Part shown: positions 20,101 through 28,607 of the stretch, in pieces
Layout of the letters: each line of letters starts with the position of its first letter
Numbering within the stretch: the stretch's first letter is position 1
Assembly (NCBI GenBank): GCA_050633105.1
Contig: JBOEFW010000091.1
Location: 10,827 to 74,826, forward strand
Source: Aureispira sp050633105
GTDB taxonomy: Bacteria > Bacteroidota > Bacteroidia > Chitinophagales > Saprospiraceae
Reading direction: 5' to 3'
Length of the DNA: 64,000 nt
Program-made: the position numbers and the translations under genes
The notes under the pieces: model-generated
Databases searched by the model: none
Seen by the model: only the letters and a program-made list of their open reading frames with translations
What the model was told of the DNA's origin: nothing

Positions 20101-20132
20101 GAGAACAAAAAAGGCGTGTTCTCTTATTTTTT
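20101..20132 (+). terminator. Rho-independent terminator
   Basis: GAGAACA and TGTTCTC form a 7-bp stem over a 9-nt loop, followed by TTATTTTTT. It begins 9 bp after the PrsW-like stop codon. Confidence 0.65.
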
Positions 20133-20301
20133 AGTCTGCTTTTGTTATGTTTTTGTCATAATATATATATAAGAGTTAGAATAGAAGACTAAGAACGAGG
20201 AAAATAACAACTACTTATGTTGTATGGATGTATAAGCGGTATCTTTCCCGTCTACCTTCCCCGTTTGTGCCAATTTTTGGTATTACCTCAATTTATGCCT
20301 T

Positions 20302-20769
20302 ATGAAATTTTTTTTTTATTTATTTCTGTCAATTTATTGGTTAACCTATCTTCTTCCATTTGCTTATGATAGAACTGGTTATGAAATAGAATTTGTATTA
20401 TGGTCTGCTATTTTTGATAACCAACCTACTCTTTCTGGTTTTACGATTGTCTGGAGTTTGCGTTGTTTGATTAATGCGCTCATATTAGCTGTTTGCTGGA
20501 TTCGCTTGCCTCAGATTCAACGCTGGTTGTTCTTTCATATAGATGTTTCCTTTCTTTATCAATTGTTGTGTGGATTTGCACTGGTATTGTTGGGATATGC
20601 CTTTTCTATGACCCATGTGCGCTGGAACTGGGGAGCTTTTGTTTGGGCGATTAGTGCCTTATTTACGGTTTTGTCCTATTACTGGATTCAAGATAAACCC
20701 GAAAAAATCTTACAAGAACAAAGCAAGGAGGATCTTCACCAACACCTTGTGCCATTAGAGGAGTCTTAA
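20302..20769 (+). CDS. Small integral membrane protein, unknown
   Basis: The 155 residues form four probable membrane helices (about residues 2-21, 52-66, 78-100 and 107-127), with a charged cytoplasmic tail rich in Lys, Glu and Gln. No family motif is recognisable. It is preceded by a ~170-bp AT-rich leader containing an (AT)n run and sits between terminators, so it is probably a single-gene transcript. A helical-bundle membrane protein is all that can be said. Confidence 0.6.
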   Translation: MKFFFYLFLSIYWLTYLLPFAYDRTGYEIEFVLWSAIFDNQPTLSGFTIVWSLRCLINALILAVCWIRLPQIQRWLFFHIDVSFLYQLLCGFALVLLGYAFSMTHVRWNWGAFVWAISALFTVLSYYWIQDKPEKILQEQSKEDLHQHLVPLEES

Positions 20770-20776
20770 ATAAAAA

Positions 20777-20805
20777 AATCTCTTCCCTGTCAGCGGGAAG
20801 AGATT
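20777..20805. terminator. Convergent-gene terminator
   Basis: AATCTCTTCCC and GGGAAGAGATT form an 11-bp stem with a 7-nt loop between two convergent genes. On the minus strand it is followed by seven T, so it is most clearly a terminator for the gene at 20833-21252; it may also act on the plus strand. Confidence 0.75.
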
Positions 20806-20832
20806 GATATATGTATATATTATTAAGAATCA

Positions 20833-21252
20833 TTAACCTTCTAATAGCTTTGCAGCATATTTTATAGTAGAGGGCAAGTAAATGGTATAATTGACAGTTT
20901 CGTGAATTTCTTCGCCTTTAATCACTACAACGTTTTTGAGGCGTTTAGTTGATAAAATCAAGACCTTACGGTCAGCGTCCATTTGTTGTTCTAATTCGTA
21001 GCGTCCTGAATTTTGCATAAACTCCAATAGATTATAATTAGAGGACGATATCTTTACAGAGGCTTCTACAATAATTCTAGAGCCCTTAGTCGATTTAATA
21101 TGGATATTTTGACTATTAACATTCAACTCTAAAGTGGTTGCTTTGAGCGCAGAGAAGGTTTGATTAAAGGTCAAACTAGCTTGGGAAAAACTATTGGCTA
21201 TTCCTATTAAGAAGAAAACAGTTATTAAGGTCAGGTTTTTAAGCATTGTCAT
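20833..21252 (-). CDS. Small secreted beta-rich protein (DUF4097-like)
   Basis: The ATG at 21252 (or the one at 21246) gives a signal peptide MLKNLTLITVFFLIGIANSFSQ; the GTG further out is less likely. The mature ~117 residues alternate short beta strands (TLELNVNSQNIHIKS, RIIVEASVKISS, RKVLILSTKR), resembling one repeat of the DUF4097 putative-adhesin fold. There is no sorting tail and no lipobox, so it is probably periplasmic. The role is unknown. Confidence 0.6.
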   Translation of the reverse strand: MTMLKNLTLITVFFLIGIANSFSQASLTFNQTFSALKATTLELNVNSQNIHIKSTKGSRIIVEASVKISSSNYNLLEFMQNSGRYELEQQMDADRKVLILSTKRLKNVVVIKGEEIHETVNYTIYLPSTIKYAAKLLEG

Positions 21253-21417
21253 TATATGCACGTTATGTGAAGTAAAGTAACCTAATAGTATTGATTACCT
21301 ATATTCTATAATGATGCCAAAAAACAAAAGTGCCTTTATAGTGTGAAAAATCACTTTTGTTGAGCAGTGATTTGGGGGATAGTTGTGTTTTCTTACAACT
21401 AGCCGTTGGAAAAAGTG

Positions 21418-21425
21418 TATTTTTG
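21418..21425 (+). promoter_or_regulatory. Putative -7 box for the DUF6495 gene
   Basis: TATTTTTG matches TAnnTTTG and is followed by GC-rich sequence ~50 bp before the ATG at 21475. No good -33 box was found, so the assignment is tentative. Confidence 0.35.
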
Positions 21426-21474
21426 CTGCGCGGATCCTTAGAGGGCGCACCATTAATTAACAATCAACAGTATT

Positions 21475-21960
21475 ATGCGATTCAGACGCCTAAAGAAGGA
21501 AGAATTAGAAGCCTTGGAAGAGGATTTTGTCCAATTTTTGGCAAGTAACCATATCACGGCTAAAGAATGGACGGCTTTGAAAGCATCCGAAAATGAAAAA
21601 GTCTACGAACTCTTGGATGTTTTCAGTGATATTGTATTCGAGAAAATCTACAGCAAAGTAGATTATTTACAACATCGTACAAAAGATACGGTTCGTGTTT
21701 TCCATTGCCAAGAGGATAAAATTGTAATGACTGGTTTGAGGATTAGTGATGCGACTAGAGATTTGACACAACCAGAAGACATTGCTATACTGGCTGATGC
21801 TAGTCAATTGCAAGGGCCTGTCAAAATTTTCCAAATAGAAAAAGCTTACAGCAAAGAACGCGCAGAAGAAATCTTTTTGATGATAGAAAAAGATCGTTGT
21901 CAACCTGCTCCACGTTCTATGTTTGATGCCCTAATCGCTATGTATCAATCTTCTAACTAA
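21475..21960 (+). CDS. DUF6495 family protein
   Basis: The 161-residue cytoplasmic protein opens MRFRRLKKEELEALEEDFVQFLA and has the length and layout of the DUF6495 family, found mainly in Bacteroidota. It has an N-terminal helical part, a central all-beta segment (VRVFHCQEDKIVMTGLRI) and a C-terminal helix ending PRSMFDALIAMYQSSN. No catalytic residue can be named. It lies 48 bp upstream of nrnA in the same direction and may be co-transcribed. Confidence 0.75.
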   Translation: MRFRRLKKEELEALEEDFVQFLASNHITAKEWTALKASENEKVYELLDVFSDIVFEKIYSKVDYLQHRTKDTVRVFHCQEDKIVMTGLRISDATRDLTQPEDIAILADASQLQGPVKIFQIEKAYSKERAEEIFLMIEKDRCQPAPRSMFDALIAMYQSSN

Positions 21961-22008
21961 TGTGCCCGCATTCATTCTTTTAACCTTCCATTACAGTAAC
22001 TTGTCTTT

Positions 22009-23043
22009 ATGGCCATTCAACATAACCTAGACCAACTAGCAGAATTACTAGCTACTCCCAAACGCATTGTTATCACGGCACATGCCAATCCCGACGGGGA
22101 TGCCTTGGGATCGTCTTTGGGCTTGTATCATTACCTCAAACAAAAAGGCCATCGCCTAACAATCATTATGCCTACCGAAATGCCAACATTCCTTAATTGG
22201 ATGAAGGATTTTGATCAAATTTTGGTGTATGAGAATACTAGAAGTTTTTCTAAGCAAATCGTAAAAGAGGCCGATATTATCTTCTCTTTGGATTACAATT
22301 CACTCAGCCGCATCGAGCAGATGCAAAGTATAGTCCGAGATAGCAAGGCGTACAAAGCTATGATTGACCACCATTTAGAACCCAAAGACTTTTGTCAAGC
22401 GATGTTCTCTGATACAACTGCTAGCTCTACTTGTGAGCTCGTTTATCGATTCATTGATTTGTTGGGTGATTTAGAGGCGTTGAATACGGATATTCTTAAT
22501 GCTTTATATGTTGGTATTTTGACGGATACAGGAGGTTTGCGTTACGCTACCTCTCCTCGTTTGTTCCGTATTGTAGCGGATATGTTGGAGCGTGGAGTAG
22601 ATAATAATAAGCTCACTGACTTAGTTTTTAATGCTTATACCGTGAAGCGATTTAACTTGTTAGGGTTCTGTATTTCTGAGCGTTTAGAATACTTGGAAGG
22701 TTGTAATACAGGAATTATTGCTCTGTCGCAAGCGGATCATAAAAATTACAACATTCGAAGAGGCGACCTAGAAGGCGTTGTTAATTTCATTCTCAAAATA
22801 AGAAAGATTCGTTGTGCCGTCTTGATTGCAGAACGCCACGATATTGTGAAAATGTCCATGCGCTCCAAGGGCGATTTTTCGGTTCAAGAAGTTTGTTCCA
22901 CTTACTTCAATGGAGGAGGACACAAAAATGCTTCAGGTGGTGCCGTCAAAAAGCCTTTCCAAGAAGTAATCGAGCAGTTTAGAACGGTTATCAGAGAGCA
23001 TTACAAGGAAGAATTGACCCGTGAGGTTGTCATTGAATTATAA
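22009..23043 (+). CDS. nrnA: Bifunctional oligoribonuclease / pAp phosphatase (DHH-DHHA1)
   Basis: The protein has the hallmarks of the NrnA branch of the DHH superfamily. The DHH domain (about residues 1-190) shows ANPDGDALGSSLGL, the SLDYNS Asp, the MIDHH signature and TDTGGLRYATS. The DHHA1 domain (~230-335) ends in FNGGGHKNASGG, the substrate-binding Gly-rich loop. NrnA enzymes degrade short RNA oligomers and dephosphorylate 3'-phosphoadenosine 5'-phosphate, with Mn(2+) held by the Asp/His motifs. Length (344 aa) is slightly above the usual ~315-340. It is followed after 8 bp by an uncharacterised gene that is probably co-expressed. Confidence 0.92.
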   Translation: MAIQHNLDQLAELLATPKRIVITAHANPDGDALGSSLGLYHYLKQKGHRLTIIMPTEMPTFLNWMKDFDQILVYENTRSFSKQIVKEADIIFSLDYNSLSRIEQMQSIVRDSKAYKAMIDHHLEPKDFCQAMFSDTTASSTCELVYRFIDLLGDLEALNTDILNALYVGILTDTGGLRYATSPRLFRIVADMLERGVDNNKLTDLVFNAYTVKRFNLLGFCISERLEYLEGCNTGIIALSQADHKNYNIRRGDLEGVVNFILKIRKIRCAVLIAERHDIVKMSMRSKGDFSVQEVCSTYFNGGGHKNASGGAVKKPFQEVIEQFRTVIREHYKEELTREVVIEL

Positions 23044-23051
23044 ACAAGGCT

Positions 23052-23558
23052 ATGTTTTCTTTTTTTAGAAAAAAACCAAAGCAACAGGAGCACCCTTTGT
23101 TTGGACCACTGGTCTATCGAACCAATAGAAACAAGCAAGCAGGTTTGGCTGGTTTCTGGGAAGGCTGTTTAGATTTGGGGTTAGACGAACCAACAAAGCT
23201 GATTATTTGGGGGGATGCGAAGACCCATCCACATCCCAAACAAGGTGCCTTGTTTAATCGGGTAGTGGAAGGAATAGAGGATTATGTTGCGCAGTCAAAA
23301 GAAGGCTTGTGGCAGCATATCCAAGAAGAAAAAACACCCATAGCCAAAGGAACTTGGACGCTCAATCATTTGTATTTTCAGGCCTATCCAATGTCTGCCC
23401 GTCTACAAGAAGATTTACCTGCCGCCTTACAAAATGGGGTAGCTTGGGGATTAGCTTTTGATATCGAAGGCTTGTTAGAAGAAGGACAAATGGCACAAGG
23501 TTATTCTGCCTTGGTCGATCAGGACTGGCATCCTACTTTTCCCTTTACGTATTATTAG
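23052..23558 (+). CDS. Unrecognised soluble protein in the nrnA operon
   Basis: The 168-residue protein has no signal peptide. It begins with a basic MFSFFRKKPK segment and then a mixed alpha/beta sequence rich in Trp, Gly and acidic residues (GFWEGCLDLGLDEPTKLIIWG). No family is recognised. It starts 8 bp after nrnA, with no terminator between, so it is probably translated from the same mRNA. A strong hairpin follows at 23570. Confidence 0.65.
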   Translation: MFSFFRKKPKQQEHPLFGPLVYRTNRNKQAGLAGFWEGCLDLGLDEPTKLIIWGDAKTHPHPKQGALFNRVVEGIEDYVAQSKEGLWQHIQEEKTPIAKGTWTLNHLYFQAYPMSARLQEDLPAALQNGVAWGLAFDIEGLLEEGQMAQGYSALVDQDWHPTFPFTYY

Positions 23559-23569
23559 AACCAGATCTT

Positions 23570-23605
23570 ATTTCTGCTCCTTACCACATGATAAGGAGCA
23601 GAAAT
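23570..23605. terminator. Hairpin between convergent genes
   Basis: A perfect 14-bp stem (ATTTCTGCTCCTTA / TAAGGAGCAGAAAT) with an 8-nt loop sits exactly between the stops at 23558 and 23615. There is no clear T run on either side, so it may be a bidirectional terminator that relies on stem strength or another factor. Confidence 0.6.
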
Positions 23606-23614
23606 AGATTCTAT

Positions 23615-24862
23615 TTACAAGGCAGGTCCCTGTACTTTGAATAAGCTCTCTTGAGTTAGTCCTTTTAGAATTTGTATATTCAATCCATCAGAAAGGCCTG
23701 TTTCTACATAGTGCTTTTCAAAATCTTCTCCACTTTCTGATAGCACTTCTACATACATTCTGCCATCGTCTTCAAACAAGAGATCTCGCTCTAAAATGGC
23801 TAAAACATTTTCCTTTTTCTCTAGGATAATATCGGCACTAGCACTGTAGCCTGCACGCAAGAAAACATCTTCTCGTTGCACTACATCGGCTAAAATTTCA
23901 AACTTGATCGAACCTGCTTCCTCTACTCCTTTGGGAGAAATGTAATCTAATACTGCATCAAAGGTCACTTTCTCAATCGCCCCTATGGTCAGTTCTAGTT
24001 TCATGCCTTTTTTGAGTTGTCCCACATCAGATTCATCAATAAAGCCTTCAAAAACTAAGTCTTGCATATTGGCTACCGTAGCGATGCCTGTCCCTGCGTT
24101 AAAAGAACTGCGTTCAATGACTGCGTCTCCTACTTCTATATTGGCATCTAAGATCATTCCGTCTACAGTAGAACGAATGACATTGGCAACTTGTCCAGAT
24201 TTACTGGCTACTCCTTTTTGGAGCAATTGTACATTGTTGATGGCCGATTCTAATTCTTGTGCAAAGACATCTACTTGGGATTCTATTTCCTTAAGAGAAT
24301 TGGTGGAGCCAATGCGCGCATTTTCTAAGGTTGTTTGAGCAACATCTAAGGCAGTTTTGAATTCTAGGTATTCTAATTCAGGAACGACGCCATCTTTGAA
24401 AAGGGCCGCATATTTTTCTTCTTGCAATTTGGCGCGATTAAATTGCGCTTCTGCTTGTTGGACATCAAAGCGTTGTTGGCTGATTCCTTGTTGTTGTTTG
24501 AAGCGACGTTTAGCCTCGGTCAAGCGCAATCGAGCCAATTCTACACTGGCTTTAGCATTGTTGAGAGCAGTAGGACTAGGGACTAATTGCAAGCGTGCAA
24601 TAGGATCTCCTTTTTTTACCAAGTCGCCTCCTTTGACAAATACTTCATCTACAATCCCTGGTACTTGTGAACTGACGATAATTTCAATACGCGGCTTAAC
24701 CTTGCCTGTCGCTACCGATTTAGAAATGATAGTGGAACGATAAGGGGTCGTTGTGGTGGCCTCGTCCGCTGCACTACCTGAACTATTATAAAAATAACCA
24801 ATGAGCCATACGGTCAGCAATACAAATAGGGTTAAAACAACGCCTAATACAATGTTTTTCAT
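23615..24862 (-). CDS. Periplasmic adaptor (MacA/HlyD family) of an ABC efflux system
   Basis: The 415-residue membrane fusion protein has an N-terminal membrane anchor (residues 4-26), a lipoyl/barrel-sandwich half (SSQVPGIVDEVFVKGGDLVKKGDPIARL), a long alpha-hairpin (~105-225), the second lipoyl half (RSTVDGMILDANIEVGDAV), then beta-barrel and membrane-proximal domains. It fits the MacA branch that couples an inner-membrane ABC permease to an outer-membrane TolC channel. The cognate permease gene lies 149 bp upstream on the same strand. No ATPase or TolC gene is adjacent, so those partners must be encoded elsewhere. Confidence 0.88.
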   Translation of the reverse strand: MKNIVLGVVLTLFVLLTVWLIGYFYNSSGSAADEATTTTPYRSTIISKSVATGKVKPRIEIIVSSQVPGIVDEVFVKGGDLVKKGDPIARLQLVPSPTALNNAKASVELARLRLTEAKRRFKQQQGISQQRFDVQQAEAQFNRAKLQEEKYAALFKDGVVPELEYLEFKTALDVAQTTLENARIGSTNSLKEIESQVDVFAQELESAINNVQLLQKGVASKSGQVANVIRSTVDGMILDANIEVGDAVIERSSFNAGTGIATVANMQDLVFEGFIDESDVGQLKKGMKLELTIGAIEKVTFDAVLDYISPKGVEEAGSIKFEILADVVQREDVFLRAGYSASADIILEKKENVLAILERDLLFEDDGRMYVEVLSESGEDFEKHYVETGLSDGLNIQILKGLTQESLFKVQGPAL

Positions 24863-25011
24863 GTTGTAGCTAGAATAAAAATAAGTAAGAAACCTTAAAA
24901 TGGTCTATATAAACACGGTGTATAGGGTGGTATTATTGAGCTTTGTTGGTGCCTCCTTTGGAGTGGCAACATAGAACGAAGTGGAATAATACAACCTTGC
25001 ACACAGCAGAA

Positions 25012-26259
25012 CTAATCAGAGCGTAATGCCTCTACAGGATTGATACGAGCAGCATGTAGAGAGGGGAGTAACCCTGCTAATAATCCTGATATAATTAATA
25101 CAAATAGAGCGCCTAAACTGACCCCTAAATCTACTTCAGGATTCATGAACATTTGTCCACTCATATCTGCCCCAGAAACGGTTAGATTAATAAAATAAAT
25201 TATGCCTGTTCCCAATAACAACCCGATATAACCAGATAGGGTTGTAATGAAAACAGATTCTAATAGAATTAAGTTGATAATGGACCAAGGAGTTGCCCCT
25301 AAGGCTTTGCGGACACCAATTTCTCGTGTCCGATCTTTAACGGTAATGAGCATCACATTGCTCACACTTACCACTCCTGCCATAAGGGTTCCAATACCTA
25401 CCATCCATAAAAAAGCACGGATACCACTAAATAAACCTGTGATTTTTCGGTACTCTTTTTCTAAATTAAACCGCCCAATTGCTTGATCGTCTTCTGGCGC
25501 GATTCGATGGCGCATTTTTAAGAACGAGATAATTTGATCTTCAACATCAATAACACGTTTATTTTCTGCAATGGTACAAGCAAACCAAGAAATGTCTTTG
25601 CCGTTTCCAAAGAGTTTTAGAGAGGTGCTTAAAGGAATAAATAAAGTCTCCTCCGCTTCTAATAAACGGCGTGATTCTCCATCAAACTTCACCACACCTA
25701 CGACTTGAAAAGAAATGCCTTTGATGACTAAGTATTTGCCAATAGGATTGATATTGCCAAAGATTTCTTTTTTGACAGTTCTGCCAATCACCACAACTTT
25801 ACGACCTAAATCTTCATCGCGTTGATTGAAGGTACGTCCTTGTGTTGGAAGGAGGGATTCTACTTTGAAAATCCCAGGCCATTCCCCTCGTAAATCAAAA
25901 TTGTTTGCTTCGGACTGATAAGAGGCTAGTACATTACGGGTGACATGGCGAGGTGCCAAAATGTCAATAAAATCGGCTTGTTGGCGTAAAGCGTGTATGT
26001 CATCAATGGTAAAGGGTTCCCAACGTCCTATGGGCATTCCTTTGTAAGCAATGGTTGTCTCCTCTGGCCAGATATAAATACTATTGGTGGAGCGCCCCCC
26101 AAATTCATTGAGAATGCCTTTTTCAAGACCATCTCCCATTCCCATCATAAAAATGAGCATGAAGATACCCCAAAATACACCCGCGGCGGTTAGGCCCGTT
26201 CGGAGTTTATTCTGCCGAATGGTACCAAATATCTCTTGCCATTTATCTCTGTCAAACAC
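25012..26259 (-). CDS. MacB/FtsX-type ABC transporter permease
   Basis: The start is GTG at 26259: the N-terminus MFDRDKWQEIFGTIRQNKLRT is the conserved amphipathic opening of this permease family, and no upstream ATG fits. A first membrane helix (~20-45, GVFWGIFMLIFMMGMG) is followed by a ~230-residue MacB periplasmic core domain and three C-terminal helices (~285-400) of the FtsX domain, with the DRTREIGVRKALGAT coupling segment. It lacks the ATPase domain that MacB itself carries at its N-terminus. It works with the adaptor encoded downstream and is divergent from a MarR gene, which may control it. Confidence 0.9.
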   Translation of the reverse strand: MFDRDKWQEIFGTIRQNKLRTGLTAAGVFWGIFMLIFMMGMGDGLEKGILNEFGGRSTNSIYIWPEETTIAYKGMPIGRWEPFTIDDIHALRQQADFIDILAPRHVTRNVLASYQSEANNFDLRGEWPGIFKVESLLPTQGRTFNQRDEDLGRKVVVIGRTVKKEIFGNINPIGKYLVIKGISFQVVGVVKFDGESRRLLEAEETLFIPLSTSLKLFGNGKDISWFACTIAENKRVIDVEDQIISFLKMRHRIAPEDDQAIGRFNLEKEYRKITGLFSGIRAFLWMVGIGTLMAGVVSVSNVMLITVKDRTREIGVRKALGATPWSIINLILLESVFITTLSGYIGLLLGTGIIYFINLTVSGADMSGQMFMNPEVDLGVSLGALFVLIISGLLAGLLPSLHAARINPVEALRSD

Positions 26260-26583
26260 AAAAAATGCTTTAAAAAATCAAGAAAGAAGGGAAATTGGAT
26301 TCGAATTAATTGTAGCAAGCTACAAAAGTAAAAGAAAATTCAAGAGACCAAAAATTACGCCAGTAAATAGCCTTATAGAGTAGGAGTTGTCTAAAGAAGG
26401 ATAAAAGAGCTAACAGGCTTTTTTAAACAACTTTAATTCATGAAAATTAATACTAAGAACTAGAATAACCTTACTCCATAACATTAGTAAATAGAGGCAT
26501 TAGGACAGCCGCTGCTTTTTTTATGTTATATTAGGTGAACGACACAACTATTGGATGAATCAACCACTTATAGACTTATTAAA
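26260..26583. other. Divergent efflux/marR intergenic region
   Basis: These 324 bp separate the MacB-like permease and the MarR gene. Besides the efflux promoter I see only AT-rich sequence and no long dyad that would be an obvious MarR operator. Confidence 0.4.
26323..26352 (-). promoter_or_regulatory. Putative Bacteroidota promoter for the efflux operon
   Basis: Minus-strand TTTG, an 18-base spacer and TACTTTTG match the TTTG-N19-TAnnTTTG consensus well, 64-93 bp upstream of the GTG start at 26259. It lies in the divergent region shared with the MarR gene, where that regulator could bind. Confidence 0.5.
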
Positions 26584-27021
26584 ATGGATGCTAATACAAA
26601 ACTAGATGAACTGTATATCTTTTTAATTGAACGCACCTTTCGTAGCATGAGGCGCTACAGTAATAGTGAGTTTGCTAAATTTGGATATGACATCTCTGTG
26701 GAACAATGGATTGTTCTCAAACAAGTCAGCGAAAACCCTAAAAATACACAACGTCAAATTTCTACAGCAACCAACAAAGATCCTGCTTCGGTGACCCGAA
26801 TTTTAGATTTATTAGAAAAAAGAGGATTGATAGAACGAACAACAGGGGTTGACCGTCGTTCCTTTGGTATATTGTTGACAACAGAAGGGGAGGAATTGGT
26901 TGCTCAAATCTTGCCCAAAGCGTTTAAAATTAGAGAAAAGGGAATTAAGGGATTTACGGAAGAAGAAGAAAAACAATTAGTTGGATTGTTGCATCGGGTT
27001 TATGATAACTTTACCATCTAA
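26584..27021 (+). CDS. MarR-family transcriptional regulator
   Basis: The frame opens at a TTG (26551), but the ATG at 26584 (MDANTKLDELYIFLIE) gives the usual length of ~145 residues. A winged helix-turn-helix is visible: ISVEQWIVLKQVSENP, TQRQISTATNKDPASVTRILDLLEKRGLIERTTG (recognition helix) and the wing DRRSFGILLTTEG. It probably acts as a dimeric repressor. Its position, divergent from the MacA/MacB-like pump, is the usual arrangement for drug- or phenolic-responsive control, so that operon is the likely target. The ligand is unknown. Confidence 0.85.
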   Translation: MDANTKLDELYIFLIERTFRSMRRYSNSEFAKFGYDISVEQWIVLKQVSENPKNTQRQISTATNKDPASVTRILDLLEKRGLIERTTGVDRRSFGILLTTEGEELVAQILPKAFKIREKGIKGFTEEEEKQLVGLLHRVYDNFTI

Positions 27022-27049
27022 TAGACCAATATTTTGGAGGAGGTAAAAA

Positions 27050-27083
27050 ATAAGAGCTGCTTTCCTAATAAAGCAGCTCTTAT
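27050..27083. terminator. Bidirectional terminator between convergent genes
   Basis: A 14-bp perfect stem (ATAAGAGCTGCTTT / AAAGCAGCTCTTAT) with a 6-nt loop. The minus strand continues with TTTTTT, serving the gene at 27120-28439; the marR stop lies 29 bp to the left. Confidence 0.8.
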
Positions 27084-27119
27084 GCTAGGGTGACCTCTAC
27101 TAATGAAAGAATTTTCTTA

Positions 27120-28439
27120 TTAAGGCAACTTGAAAATGTAGTGCCCAACTAAGGCATGGCGTTCAAAAGAGAGCAACCACAAGTGTAAAACCTTGCGTTC
27201 TGGATCAGAAAAATGGAAAATAGGGCCATCAATGCCAATACGATGACTATCCAACCAACTGCCTTTTCCTGTCGCTAGGTAGCCATAGTAAGGATTGTTT
27301 TTTGTTTTGTGAGCGACTTGTACGGCATATTTTTCATAGAAAGTATGGTTGGCAAACCCCATTGAGGTCTTCCAACCTTTGTTGGCTTCTGAACTGGTCA
27401 AAATAGGGAATTCATTGAAGTCTAAGCCTCCAAATACCAATTGAGTTTTACGAGCGCCTTCTTCGTCTTGAAACAACAACTGCAACTCATGTAACGTATC
27501 TCCATTGATGGCGCTAATTGTTTGAAAGAGTTGGGTGTGCTGCAAGTTTTTTAGGCGACCTAATTCTGTTTGACGTGGATCTTTTCTATTATAAAAACCA
27601 GGAGGGGTAAAGGTGGCAAAAGAGGTAGCATCGGATTGTAAATCGCGCATAGTGGCAAAACGGGCAGGCGTGATGATTTCCTTGAATTTCTTCTGACGAG
27701 CCCCTGCGATCGGATACATGGCATCACTGCTGTCTACCCAAGCTACTTCTAATGCAGCCAAAGGACGACGCAATAACTGCAATTGTATGGGGTGGTTTGG
27801 CGGGTCAACCCATTCTTCCATAGCCGTTTGATAACGACTAAAGGGCTGCCCATTTTTCTCTTGAAATAAAGTGGCATACAAATCTTTCGGAAAGTTGAAC
27901 CAGCCATGCGCATAAGGAACTGTTTTGCCTTCTTCTTGGACATATAAAATGATTTCCCAGAGATAAGCGTTTAAGCAATTTCGGGCTACATCAGCGCGAA
28001 CAATGCGTGTATTAGTACTTTGGAAATTAGACCCATCAAATTGTACTTGGTTGCGGTTCCATTCTTGATTAACACAAGTAATTAAACTTAAATATTCATC
28101 TCCTTTGAAGCCTTCAGGAATAGCAGGGATGAATTCTGATAAATCTAATTGGGTAAAGGTTAAGGTATCTTCTTCGTTGTAAAAACGCAACAGATAACGT
28201 TCTTCTGCTTGTGGTGTAAGAGCTCCCTTGGTGAAATATCTTTGAGCGTAGTCTGTCGCTCTAAATCCAATATCAGGATTATCAGGATAGGCCTCATCAC
28301 TAAGATTCTCAATAGGAAAATTGTAATGCTTCTCTTGTGTCTCGTCTGTTGCTGCTGCTGTCGCAGTTGTTTCTGCTGTACAAGAATGGAGCCCTAATAA
28401 ATAGAGGGGTATAACCAATCCACAAAGGATCTGTTTCAT
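27120..28439 (-). CDS. Large lipoprotein of unknown function
   Basis: The ATG at 28439 gives a lipoprotein signal (MKQILCGLVIPLYLLGLHSC) and a ~440-residue product; the longer frame to 28475 has no signal. After a Thr/Ala-rich linker the sequence is a globular mix with many aromatic residues (AHGWFNFPKDLYATLFQEKNG). The C-terminal half (KTSMGFANHTFYEKYAVQVAH, GIDGPIFHFSDPERKVLHLW) looks beta-rich. No known family is recognised. It is probably anchored in the outer or inner membrane facing the periplasm. It stands alone. Confidence 0.65.
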   Translation of the reverse strand: MKQILCGLVIPLYLLGLHSCTAETTATAAATDETQEKHYNFPIENLSDEAYPDNPDIGFRATDYAQRYFTKGALTPQAEERYLLRFYNEEDTLTFTQLDLSEFIPAIPEGFKGDEYLSLITCVNQEWNRNQVQFDGSNFQSTNTRIVRADVARNCLNAYLWEIILYVQEEGKTVPYAHGWFNFPKDLYATLFQEKNGQPFSRYQTAMEEWVDPPNHPIQLQLLRRPLAALEVAWVDSSDAMYPIAGARQKKFKEIITPARFATMRDLQSDATSFATFTPPGFYNRKDPRQTELGRLKNLQHTQLFQTISAINGDTLHELQLLFQDEEGARKTQLVFGGLDFNEFPILTSSEANKGWKTSMGFANHTFYEKYAVQVAHKTKNNPYYGYLATGKGSWLDSHRIGIDGPIFHFSDPERKVLHLWLLSFERHALVGHYIFKLP

Positions 28440-28607
28440 GTCGTTCTGATTTGTAATCGTTATTGTTGGTAACAACTGAAGAGCATCGATCTATCAGTTG
28501 TTTTTTAGTAGGCAGTAAGTCTAATTTTTAAGCTCTCCGCAATATTACGGAATGCCCTACAGTTCGACAATTAAAAGCCAAAGAAGCTCTTATTTTTTAC
28601 CAATTAA

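Noticed and set aside
20093..20301. tRNA or small RNA in the (AT)n-rich leader
   Set aside because: No cloverleaf or conserved arms could be drawn; other intergenic regions were also scanned for tRNAs with no match.
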